Positions 56,500 through 64,000 of a stretch of DNA of 64,000 nucleotides are shown here, piece by piece. This stretch comes from Cellvibrio sp. KY-YJ-3 (GTDB lineage Bacteria; Pseudomonadota; Gammaproteobacteria; Pseudomonadales; Cellvibrionaceae): assembly GCF_008806955.1 (NCBI RefSeq), contig NZ_CP031727.1:1054001-1118000 (forward strand), written 5' to 3'. The position numbers were made by a program, and so were the translations under genes. Under the pieces are notes generated by a model, which saw nothing but the letters and a program-made list of their open reading frames with translations, did no database searches and was not told the DNA's origin. Position 1 is the first letter of the stretch. Each line of letters begins with the position of its first letter.

Positions 56500-57183
56500 A
56501 TGATACGCCTTAATAATATCGACAAAATATTTCGCACCGAAGCCATAGAAACCAAGGCGCTGAGTAATATTAGCCTGGAGATTAAACAAGGCGAATTTGT
56601 TGCCATTATGGGGCCATCGGGCTGTGGAAAATCGACCCTGCTTAATATTCTGGGCATGTTGGACAACCCGGATCAGGGCGATTATTTTTTTAATGGCGAC
56701 AATATCGCCCGTCATTCCGAGTCGAAATTAAGTGAATTGCGTAAACGCAATATAGGTTTTATTTTCCAGAGTTTTAATTTGATCGATGAACTCAGTGTGT
56801 TTGAGAATATCGAGTTGGCGCTGCTCTATCACAAAATCCCCGCTGCCGAGCGCCGCGCACGTGTGCAAGCGGTTATCGAAAAAATGGAAATTGCCCACCG
56901 CGCGCAACACATGCCCAGCCAACTCTCCGGTGGCCAGCAGCAGCGTGTTGCTGTCGCCCGCGCATTGGTTGCAAACCCCAACCTCATTCTTGCCGATGAA
57001 CCCACGGGAAATCTGGATTCGGTACACGGCCAGGAAGTGATGCGCTTGCTCAAGACCTTAAATCAGGAAGGCGCGACCGTGGTGATAGTCACCCACTCCA
57101 ACGAACACGCCAGTTACGCCCAGCGCCGTATTAATTTATTTGACGGAAAAATTGTTGCGCAAACCCAATTGGCTGCTGCTTGA
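56500..57183 (+). CDS. MacB/LolD-type ABC transporter ATPase
   Basis: The 227-residue ATPase has Walker [10 protein letters not shown], the Q-loop [14 protein letters not shown], the signature LSGGQQQR, Walker [14 protein letters not shown] and the H-loop VIVTHS. It is of the LolD/MacB group that powers FtsX-type permeases. AAGGAGAAGG precedes the start. It sits between the adaptor gene and the permease gene. Confidence 0.96.
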   Translation: MIRLNNIDKIFRTEAIETKALSNISLEIKQGEFVAIMGPSGCGKSTLLNILGMLDNPDQGDYFFNGDNIARHSESKLSELRKRNIGFIFQSFNLIDELSVFENIELALLYHKIPAAERRARVQAVIEKMEIAHRAQHMPSQLSGGQQQRVAVARALVANPNLILADEPTGNLDSVHGQEVMRLLKTLNQEGATVVIVTHSNEHASYAQRRINLFDGKIVAQTQLAAA

Positions 57184-57207
57184 TAACCTTAATAATAGGG
57201 GCGCGTT

Positions 57208-59706
57208 ATGTTTAAACATTATTTGATTATTGCACTGCGTAATTTGGTGAATAACAAAATAAACAGTGCGATAAAAATTATTGGGCTGGGTTTGGGGTTG
57301 GCAGCAGTGCTGACGGTGATTATTGTCAACTACAGTGAACTCACCTGGGATTCATTTTGGCAGGATGCCGATCAGATTTATTTAGTGCGCAGTGAATCCC
57401 GAATTGGCAATCGGAAAGAAGTATGGGATTCAATTAGCGAAATTCATTATCCACAATTGCGCGCCAGCCTGAATGACCAGCTTTGGATGACAAAAATAGA
57501 AAGCAGCGGCACTGAAGTTAGTTTGGTTAATGCCAATGAACCCTTATCGCTCCCAAAACCAATGCCCATCACGCAAGTTGATCCTGACTTTCTCGCTATT
57601 TTTCAACCAGAGATATTGGCCGGAGACCTGAGTACTTTTGCTGAGCGTCCTGACGTTGCGTTTATTAGCCAAACTCTTGCCAAGCAGATCTTTGGTAAAG
57701 AAAGCCCAATAGGACAAATCCTGGAATTTCGGTTGCCGCCAACAATAGCGCAACAACAATCAGGCGAACAACCTGCGCTGCAACAGGTGCGCATTATTGC
57801 GGTGGTAGATATAAATAATTCCCGCAGCCATATTAAGCCATCCATCTTTTTTCCCCGCTTGCAAAATCCGCCAATTCCGTCTGAGCAGGGAGCTTTTATG
57901 CGGGAGACCTATGTAAAGGCGAAAAAAAGCCTCGAAGCGAGCCATATAGAAACCCTGCTGAATAAGGCCGGTGAAGCCAGTTTATCCATCGATAAACAAG
58001 AAAATAAATATAGCCGCGTTGACTATTCCCTTATGCCAATTACCGAGCGTCATATGAACGACAGCGCGAGTGAGGGAAATCGCACGCGGGTAGTTATTCT
58101 ATCGCTGTTGGGGTTAGTCATTTTAATTGTTGCTATAGGAAATTTTATTAGCCTTGGGTTAGCGGGGTATGTGGCGCGGCAAAAAGAAGTTGCCCTGAGG
58201 CGTATGCAGGGCGCCGGTATTGTGCAATTAGTAGCGCAGTACTGGCTGGAAAATTTAGTGTATGTCACTGCCGCTTTTTTGTTGGCACTCATTTTATGCG
58301 AATTGTTTTTACCTCACTTAGCGGGATTGCTGCAGTTCCCCTTGGTGGATGGCATTTTTGTAAGCCCTGTATTAGCGCTCATCTGTGCCGCCATAGTACT
58401 ACTGGTATCGTTTTTAATTGCCTGTTATCCCGCCATTTATTTTTCCCGAATGAATCCAGCCATTATTCTGCGCGCGAATCGTTCAACCGAAACCCCGGTA
58501 TCCATTATTACGCGCAAAGTGTTGTTACTGGTTCAATTTATAGCGCTAGTGTCATTGGTAATTGTGCTTGCTGCTATTCACCGTCAACTCACGCTAATCA
58601 ATGAATACCAGCCGGGCTACAAAACACAGGGAATTGTGATGTTTATTGCCCAGAGCAACAGCGGTCTCGGCAAAATTCAGCGCGAAACGTTGAAACAAGA
58701 ATTAACTAAAATGCCCGGTTTTATTGCGGCAGCATCACCTATGGGAGATATTCCTGGTCGCAGTGAACACACCATGGATATCAGTTCCATGGTGAACGAC
58801 GAGCCGCATGAGCATAGGGCTATTTATGATTGGGTAGCTGACGCCGATTATTTTGATGCTTATGGCATTGCGTTAATCGCGGGAACCAAAGAAAGCATTG
58901 CTACAAGTTTGAATAAACCATTTTCAAGGGATCAGAGTGGCCCTTCATTCGACACCATCTTATGCCGCTCGACAGTGACTGCACTGGGGTTTGCATCGCC
59001 ACAAGAGGCTCTGGGCCAAACCATTCAAGTGTTTAAACAACCGGGAATGCCCCATGCACCTTCGTCAAAAATAATTGGTGTGGTTGAGAATCTTCATATA
59101 GGAGATCACAGAAAATCGCCCATGGATTGTATATATATGACACTGAATACTATCGGTTTGGGTGGTATGGCATTTGCTGTGAGTTTTGACCATGAGCCGA
59201 GCGTGCAGGAAATCGAAAATATTAAAACCCTTTGGAGTAATGCCGCTGGCACACCACCGCATCACTGGTTGTTTTCCAACTCCCTTGCTGACCGCTATCG
59301 CAATGAACAGCGGCTGCAATTATTTATGTCGGGTTTTGCGCTGGTTGCTTTAATTATCGGGCTGTTGGGCATTTATGGCATCACCGCACTCAATACGCAA
59401 AAACGAGCGCGCGAAATTGCGCTGCGTAAATTACACGGAGCCAAACAGTGGCAAATTATTCGTTTGTTAAACCGCGATTTTTCCCTGATTGCCATACTTG
59501 CTAATGTTATTGCCTGGCCGATGGCAATTTATGCGGTAAGCACCTGGTTGGAGAGTTTCTATCAACATTTTTCATTGCTGTTGTGGCTGCCAATATTCTG
59601 CGCTAGCGCACTGGTCATTTCATTACTAGTGGTGTGGTTTACTGTCACACTTCACTCGCTGAGCATTGGCCATTTGCGTCCTGCTGAGGTGCTACGCGAT
59701 GAATAA
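57208..59706 (+). CDS. MacB/FtsX-family ABC transporter permease
   Basis: The 832-residue permease is a double-unit FtsX-type protein. A first membrane helix (residues 20-42), a periplasmic domain (about residues 50-280), a three-helix FtsX block (about 290-425), then a second helix, a second periplasmic domain (about 460-700) and a final three-helix FtsX block (about 705-825) are visible. The segments REVALRRMQGAG-like (QKEVALRRMQGAGIVQLV) and AREIALRKLHGAKQWQII mark the FtsX cores. Duplicated permeases of this type, separate from the ATPase, work in stress- or peptide-related export. It is the last gene of the sigma-54 operon. Confidence 0.93.
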   Translation: MFKHYLIIALRNLVNNKINSAIKIIGLGLGLAAVLTVIIVNYSELTWDSFWQDADQIYLVRSESRIGNRKEVWDSISEIHYPQLRASLNDQLWMTKIESSGTEVSLVNANEPLSLPKPMPITQVDPDFLAIFQPEILAGDLSTFAERPDVAFISQTLAKQIFGKESPIGQILEFRLPPTIAQQQSGEQPALQQVRIIAVVDINNSRSHIKPSIFFPRLQNPPIPSEQGAFMRETYVKAKKSLEASHIETLLNKAGEASLSIDKQENKYSRVDYSLMPITERHMNDSASEGNRTRVVILSLLGLVILIVAIGNFISLGLAGYVARQKEVALRRMQGAGIVQLVAQYWLENLVYVTAAFLLALILCELFLPHLAGLLQFPLVDGIFVSPVLALICAAIVLLVSFLIACYPAIYFSRMNPAIILRANRSTETPVSIITRKVLLLVQFIALVSLVIVLAAIHRQLTLINEYQPGYKTQGIVMFIAQSNSGLGKIQRETLKQELTKMPGFIAAASPMGDIPGRSEHTMDISSMVNDEPHEHRAIYDWVADADYFDAYGIALIAGTKESIATSLNKPFSRDQSGPSFDTILCRSTVTALGFASPQEALGQTIQVFKQPGMPHAPSSKIIGVVENLHIGDHRKSPMDCIYMTLNTIGLGGMAFAVSFDHEPSVQEIENIKTLWSNAAGTPPHHWLFSNSLADRYRNEQRLQLFMSGFALVALIIGLLGIYGITALNTQKRAREIALRKLHGAKQWQIIRLLNRDFSLIAILANVIAWPMAIYAVSTWLESFYQHFSLLLWLPIFCASALVISLLVVWFTVTLHSLSIGHLRPAEVLRDE

Positions 59707-59714
59707 AATAGTCG

Positions 59715-60830
59715 TTAGGGTTGCCAATCCCCCAGTATTTTTTCGAGCGTATATTCTTTGGCTTCTGCATTACTGAGTTGACGGCGTTTGCTATTAATTA
59801 CTGCACCGGGGCCGCTGCTATTAAATTCAAAAAAGCGGGAGCCCTCGGGTAGAAAATGTATTTTGCTGCCGTCTTTGGCGGTGCCACTCATTGAATACCA
59901 GCCATCAGTGGTGATGTGCGCATCCATCCAGCTATTAATAAATACGGCTTTTCCAATCGCGTTGGGATCGGCGTAGCGGCCGTCGGCAAACTGGGTGGTG
60001 GGGTGCCAGGGGCGCCCCAGGGGCACTGAATTATCCGCGACTGAATCAGCGCGAGTGAGTTTGCAGTTGATAAATGTCAGCCCGTAAAAATTATTAATAC
60101 TGGTAGATGGCGCGGTGACATAACCGTGCGGGGTGCTGGCGCTAGCACGGGGCAGGGTTTTAATTTCAGAGTCGGTAAACACTGCGTTGCCCCTGCCAAA
60201 AATGTAATCCACATTGCCGGCAATCAGGCTTTTATCAAACCAGCTGCGGCCACTGTTGACATACAGGGTGTCCTGGTAGCCAAGTAGATTTACCTCGCGT
60301 GCAATAAATTGGTCACTACCTATATCCAGGAATAAGGCAACTGCCTGCGTATTACCCACACGTTCGGTCGCGCCAGGCTCCAGTGCATCGTTGCGCAAAA
60401 AATCGAACGAATTTTCCACCGTTAGTTGCTGCAGTAATACTCCGGTGGTGCGCACAGTGAGTGTCGCTGAGCCGGAGGTGCCCCAGATTTGACCCTTGGT
60501 GGCACCCGCAAAGGTGGCTTGTTGGCCAGCGTAGGCATCGTAATACAAGCGGGTGTTATTTTTGCTGGCGCCAATTAAGTGGATATTGGGCTTGGCGATA
60601 ATAATTTTTTCGTAATACTCACCGGCGTGAATAAAAATACGATAAGGCTTGGTTGCATTATTAGGTGCGGCTTCAAGGGCGGCGGCGATGCTAGTGAAAT
60701 GGTTTTCTGTCGTAGAATTGATACGGCTGACAACAGCATCGTACGGCGATAAGGGCTGATTGGCGCAGCCGGCAATCAGCAGCACTAAAAAAATAAGTGC
60801 AGGAATAATAGCGGGGCGATAAAAAATCAT
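59715..60830 (-). CDS. Pectinesterase (CE8) lipoprotein
   Basis: The 371-residue enzyme has a lipobox ending in LIAGC (Cys22) and the beta-helix of CE8 pectin methylesterases. The active-site residues are visible: Gln162 in NTQAVAL, Gln186-Asp187 in GYQDTLY, Asp208 in GNVDYIFG and Arg273 in LGRPW. It removes methyl esters from pectin so that lyases can act. The lipid anchor would keep it at the outer membrane. It lies downstream of the fructuronate reductase gene on the same strand, with a 71-bp repeat in between. Confidence 0.94.
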   Translation of the reverse strand: MIFYRPAIIPALIFLVLLIAGCANQPLSPYDAVVSRINSTTENHFTSIAAALEAAPNNATKPYRIFIHAGEYYEKIIIAKPNIHLIGASKNNTRLYYDAYAGQQATFAGATKGQIWGTSGSATLTVRTTGVLLQQLTVENSFDFLRNDALEPGATERVGNTQAVALFLDIGSDQFIAREVNLLGYQDTLYVNSGRSWFDKSLIAGNVDYIFGRGNAVFTDSEIKTLPRASASTPHGYVTAPSTSINNFYGLTFINCKLTRADSVADNSVPLGRPWHPTTQFADGRYADPNAIGKAVFINSWMDAHITTDGWYSMSGTAKDGSKIHFLPEGSRFFEFNSSGPGAVINSKRRQLSNAEAKEYTLEKILGDWQP

Positions 60831-60844
60831 AGCGCGATACCACG

Positions 60845-60915
60845 GTAGGGGCGCAATTTATTGCGCCCTGTTTAATTTGGATCGGTTTATTGGGCGCAAT
60901 AAATTGCGCCCCTAC
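60845..60915. repeat. 71-bp MITE-like element with 24-bp perfect terminal inverted repeats
   Basis: The ends (60845-60868 and 60892-60915) are perfect 24-bp inverted repeats of the GTAGGGGCGCAATTTATT type. Each end is also largely self-complementary (GGGCGCAAT with ATTGCGCCC). The centre is 23 bases and AT-rich. Such elements are usually scattered in many intergenic places. It is also a possible transcription hairpin between uxuB and the pectinesterase gene. Confidence 0.75.
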
Positions 60916-60917
60916 AA

Positions 60918-62393
60918 TCAGGCAAAGGTTTCTTGAATGGAGGCCAACACACCTTTGGCGTAAAAACGTTCCAGCCATTGCGTAGTAGTCGTTACAAAAC
61001 GTGCTTCGTTAATTAAATCGCGACCAAATACTTTTTCGATACTGACAACGGCGTGCACCATGCCGGCAGGATTGCCTTGGTTGGCATCGCAAGCAGCGCG
61101 CAATTCTTTGGCCAGTGGGTCAGACACTTCAATCGCGTTGCCTTTTTCATCCACACCCGATACATAGCGAATCCAGGCGGCGACACCCAAACACAAAATA
61201 TCGATGTGCCCATTGCCCTGCAATTGTTCGCGCAGGGTTTCCAATAAACGCTGCGGCAATTTTTGTGAGCCATCCATCGCAATTTGCCAGGTGCGATGTT
61301 TAAGCGCTTTGTTAGAGAAGCGCTCGCGCAGTTGTTGTTTGTAAGCTTCAATGTCAAAACCCGCCGGAGCAGTGACGGTTTCCCCCGCTTCGCGCGCCAT
61401 GTAAGTTTTTACCAAATTGACAAGCGCCGGTTGTTCGATTACTTCGCTGATGTAATCAAAGCCGGAGAGATAACCGGTGTAGGCCATGGTGGAGTGAGCG
61501 CCGTTTAATAAACGCAGTTTGATTTTTTCAAACACGCGCACATCTTCCACCAGCAATACGCCTACTTTCTCCCACTCAGGGCGGCCATCGGCAAATTTAT
61601 CTTCCACTACCCATTGTGAAAAGGGTTCGCACACCACCATACCTTCGTCGCGCAGGCCGAGGCGCGCTTCTATCTCGCGGCGATCTTCATCGGTAGTAGC
61701 GGGGACAATGCGGTCAATCATAGTGCAGGGGAAGGTGGCGTTGGTTTTTATCCACTGGGCAAATTCGGGAGCAATTTTTTCTGCGAACTGGCACACCACC
61801 TTTTCCAATACTTCGCCGTTGTTTGGCAGGTTGTCGCAGCTTAATAACGTGAATGCTTTTTGGTTGTTGTCAAAACGCTGTTTGAGTGCGGAGACTAAAA
61901 AGCCGATCGCGGAGACGGGTTTATCCAGGTGCGCCAAATCGTGAATAATATCCGGGTGATTCAGGTTTAAATTGCCGGTGGCTGGGTCGTGGCAGTAACC
62001 TTTTTCAGTAATGGTGAGCGATACAATTTTAATATTGTCCGCGGCCATTTGCGCCACTAGTGCGGCGGGGTTTTCCGGGCCCACCAAGGTGTCCAGCACT
62101 GCGCCAATCAATTGTAATTTTTCACCTTCGCCGGAACGTTCTACCAGCGTATACAAACAATCCTGCGGCACCAGTTGATCGCGCACACTGGCGGAACGCA
62201 AGCTGCTGCCAATGATCCCCCAATCACCACCAAACTTATTTAACACCGCTTCAGTATAAAATGCCTGATGGGCGCGATGAAAAGCACCTATTCCCAAATG
62301 CACTATGCCGGCGTTGAGTTGGGTGCGGTCGTAGCTTGGTAGCACAACATCTTTAGGGAGTTCAGCGATTGCATGTTTGTTTAAACGATTCAT
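60918..62393 (-). CDS. uxuB: Fructuronate reductase / mannitol dehydrogenase family (UxuB-like)
   Basis: The 491-residue NAD-dependent dehydrogenase has the family N-terminus GIVHLGIGAFHRAHQAFYT, the segment SLTITEKGYCHD, and KIKLRLLNGAHSTMAYTGYL with the catalytic Lys and His (KLRLLNGAHS). In the uronate pathway UxuB reduces fructuronate to mannonate; a mannitol or tagaturonate-related activity cannot be excluded by sequence alone. The flanking pectinesterase and KDG kinase genes favour uronate catabolism. Confidence 0.88.
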   Translation of the reverse strand: MNRLNKHAIAELPKDVVLPSYDRTQLNAGIVHLGIGAFHRAHQAFYTEAVLNKFGGDWGIIGSSLRSASVRDQLVPQDCLYTLVERSGEGEKLQLIGAVLDTLVGPENPAALVAQMAADNIKIVSLTITEKGYCHDPATGNLNLNHPDIIHDLAHLDKPVSAIGFLVSALKQRFDNNQKAFTLLSCDNLPNNGEVLEKVVCQFAEKIAPEFAQWIKTNATFPCTMIDRIVPATTDEDRREIEARLGLRDEGMVVCEPFSQWVVEDKFADGRPEWEKVGVLLVEDVRVFEKIKLRLLNGAHSTMAYTGYLSGFDYISEVIEQPALVNLVKTYMAREAGETVTAPAGFDIEAYKQQLRERFSNKALKHRTWQIAMDGSQKLPQRLLETLREQLQGNGHIDILCLGVAAWIRYVSGVDEKGNAIEVSDPLAKELRAACDANQGNPAGMVHAVVSIEKVFGRDLINEARFVTTTTQWLERFYAKGVLASIQETFA

Positions 62394-62718
62394 TATAAAA
62401 ATCCAAAGGAGTTAAATACCAAAAATACATTCAAATAAATGACTAACAAGAATAAAAATAGGAATAATATTCGTTGTGGCTGCGTGTTATTTTTTACACG
62501 CAAGCGAAAAATTTAAATCAATTAACCATAGCCCTTACACCACTTCAGTTGGTTAAAGTATATCGGCTCACGCGCGACAAAATTCTATTTTTAGCAAGCC
62601 AAGAGTGTTATATTTTGTTTTTATTTTGCGCCCACAAAAAAACTCTGTTTGCAGCAAAATACAATTCGTTTTTAAGCCTTACCTATTTAGTCATCTACTA
62701 TCAACTGGAACTATTCAA
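62394..62718. promoter_or_regulatory. Divergent uxuB/kdgK promoter region
   Basis: This 325-bp AT-rich gap separates the divergent uronate genes and has no convincing gene. I looked for KdgR- or LacI-type palindromes and found none that I would defend. Promoters for both genes must lie here. Confidence 0.35.
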
Positions 62719-63660
62719 ATGGCACACATAGCAGCGATTGGCGAAGTCATGGTGGAGCTGGCTCCATTTCCGACAGCTGACAGCAACGGCCGCGAAATCA
62801 TGGCCTTATCGTTTGCGGGCGATACCTATAACACCTCGGTGTACATGGCGCGCCTGGGGTTAAAAACTGATTACGTCACGCAGTTAGGTGAAGACCCCTA
62901 CAGCACACAAATTATGCAGCGCATGGCCAACGAAAATATTGGCACCGGCATGATTAAACAACTGCCCGGTCGTTCACCTGGTTTGTACATTATTCGCAAT
63001 ACCCCCGATGGCGAGCGCGAATTCTTTTACTGGCGCAAAGAGGCTCCGGCACGTGAATTATTTGCTTCGCAAGAAGCGGCAGATCAACTCTGCCAAAAAC
63101 TGGTGCACTGCAACTGTGTTTACCTGAGTGGTATTACACTGGCGATTATCGGCGAAAAATCCCGTGAATTTTTGTACAACAGTCTGCATAAGCTGCGTCA
63201 GCAGGATGTGATTGTTGCGTTCGACAGTAACTATCGCCCGCGTTTGTGGCGCGATAAAAGCGAAGCACAGCAAGCCATGTTAGCGATCATGGAATACACC
63301 GATATCGCACTGTTGACGCTGGATGACGAACAACTGCTGTGGGGGGATGATTCGGTTGAAGGCTGCAAACAGCGCTACGCTGCTTACGCACTCAGCGAGT
63401 TGGTATTAAAGCGCGGCGCCGATGATGCAATTATCATTACGCCAAATGAAGAGCTGCGTGTTCCTGTTCCACCGGTGCAGGGCGTGATTGATACCACGGG
63501 TGCAGGGGATACCTTTAATGCCGGTTATTTAGCGGGCCGGTTGATGGGCAAATCACTGACTGATTCCGCCAAGCAGGGTATTCGCTGCGCGGGCATTATT
63601 ATTCGCCATCGCGGTGCAATTATTGATAAGGCTATTTTTGATAAAGAACTTGGCGCATAG
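62719..63660 (+). CDS. kdgK: 2-keto-3-deoxygluconate kinase (PfkB family)
   Basis: The 313-residue sugar kinase is of the PfkB family. The N-terminal part reads AAIGEVMVELAP and FAGDTYNTSVYMARLG, as in KDG kinases, and the anion hole and catalytic base lie in DTTGAGDTFNAGYLAGRL. It phosphorylates 2-keto-3-deoxygluconate, the step after mannonate dehydration. The ATG at 62719 has GGAA 8 bases upstream; a longer reading has 38 extra residues that do not fit the family. The gene is divergent from uxuB and ends in a strong hairpin. Confidence 0.93.
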   Translation: MAHIAAIGEVMVELAPFPTADSNGREIMALSFAGDTYNTSVYMARLGLKTDYVTQLGEDPYSTQIMQRMANENIGTGMIKQLPGRSPGLYIIRNTPDGEREFFYWRKEAPARELFASQEAADQLCQKLVHCNCVYLSGITLAIIGEKSREFLYNSLHKLRQQDVIVAFDSNYRPRLWRDKSEAQQAMLAIMEYTDIALLTLDDEQLLWGDDSVEGCKQRYAAYALSELVLKRGADDAIIITPNEELRVPVPPVQGVIDTTGAGDTFNAGYLAGRLMGKSLTDSAKQGIRCAGIIIRHRGAIIDKAIFDKELGA

Positions 63661-63669
63661 GCCTTGTTA

Positions 63670-63719
63670 GTATTGCGCGGGATTCTCCCGCGCAATACAC
63701 ATAAAAATTTTAGTTTTTT
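63670..63719. terminator. Terminator between kdgK and the VOC gene
   Basis: A perfect 12-bp stem (63670-63681 with 63687-63698) and a 5-base loop is followed by an AT-rich stretch and eight T just before 63720. It serves kdgK. Confidence 0.8.
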
Positions 63720-64000
63720 TTACTGCTGGCAGCGCAACATTTTATTGCCGCGCTTGCACAATTGAATTGCCAAGCCCCAGGGGTCGCGCATCATCACCAA
63801 ATGCGAGCCATCTTTAATGTGGACTTCTTCCGCAAAACTCGCGCCTACCGCTTCCAATGCCGCACGTTTTTCTACCGGGTTTTCGCACACAAATGCCAAA
63901 TGTATTAGTAGTGGATTCATATTGGCGTAGTCGGGTACTTGATCGGGCGGGTTGTTGTAAATCTCCAACATGACATCGCCGCTTTCATCGCCTAAAAAAT
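63720..64000 (-). CDS. VOC (glyoxalase/bleomycin resistance) family protein, partial
   Basis: Only the C-terminal part is in the window; the reading frame is open to the right edge (it reads FLGDESGDVMLEIYNN at the edge). The segments MLEIYNN, LIHLAFVCENPVEKRAALEAVGA and VMMRDPWGLAIQLCKRG are typical of the vicinal oxygen chelate fold, with a Glu and a His at likely metal positions. The substrate cannot be guessed. An internal ATG at 63971 is not the true start. Confidence 0.75.
   Translation of the reverse strand, partial: FLGDESGDVMLEIYNNPPDQVPDYANMNPLLIHLAFVCENPVEKRAALEAVGASFAEEVHIKDGSHLVMMRDPWGLAIQLCKRGNKMLRCQQ

Noticed and set aside
1-64000. CRISPR array, prophage or insertion sequence
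   Set aside because: I found no regularly spaced direct repeats, no transposase and no phage genes; the only mobile-looking items are the short palindromic repeats.

Overview
The window is chromosomal DNA from a Gammaproteobacterium that degrades polysaccharides. It most resembles Cellvibrio or a close relative. The clues are the E. coli-like order yibN-grxC-secB opposite gpmI-envC-ctpA-yibQ, surface lipoproteins with serine-rich linkers right after the lipobox, very large TonB-dependent receptors, and several carbohydrate-active enzymes (GH43, GH49, CE8, a six-hairpin glycosidase). The genus is an inference. I see no rRNA, tRNA, insertion sequence, phage gene or CRISPR array.

Layout. Positions 0.1-8.7 kb hold conserved housekeeping genes: cell division and envelope (yibQ, ctpA, envC), glycolysis (gpmI), a rhodanese-like protein, grxC, secB and ppx/gppA. 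Positions 8.7-14.2 kb form a small hemicellulose locus: a GH43 lipoprotein, a LacI-type regulator, a divergent Tat-exported type-B carboxylesterase with candidate operators, and a secreted stand-alone ExoP_C-like domain. Positions 14.2-32.3 kb are the most striking part. They hold a FecI-type sigma factor, FecR, an orphan periplasmic binding protein, two tandem GH49 (dextranase-family) enzymes, a six-hairpin glycosidase lipoprotein, a TonB-dependent transducer with an STN domain, a second TonB-dependent receptor and a SusE/SusF-like lipoprotein. Three near-identical bipartite sequences precede the sigma factor gene, the first GH49 gene and the second receptor gene, and look like the promoters of this sigma factor. 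I read the region as a self-regulated uptake locus for dextran or a related alpha-glucan. In the model, ligand at the STN receptor signals through FecR to the sigma factor; surface and periplasmic enzymes cut the polymer; the receptors import the pieces.

Positions 32.3-42.8 kb are mixed functions: YceI, cytochrome b561, a YciA-type thioesterase, a large serine-linker lipoprotein, TRAP permeases without a binding protein, an M48/TPR protease, a DUF4265 protein, YaaA, a TfoX-N protein and a CheY-like regulator. Positions 42.9-46.2 kb form a translationally coupled beta-barrel / phosphate-binding-like / GGDEF operon. Positions 46.2-49.7 kb hold tpiA, fba and fbp on one strand, with two LacI-like operators in front of tpiA. 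Positions 49.7-52.0 kb encode a chemoreceptor.

Positions 52.2-59.7 kb form a self-contained circuit. A histidine kinase and an NtrC-type activator are divergent from an HlyD-MacB-type efflux operon, and the intergenic region has a perfect inverted repeat and a good sigma-54 promoter. Positions 59.7-63.7 kb are a pectin and uronate node: pectinesterase, fructuronate reductase and a divergent KDG kinase, with a 71-bp repeat with inverted ends between the first two. The window ends inside a VOC-family gene.
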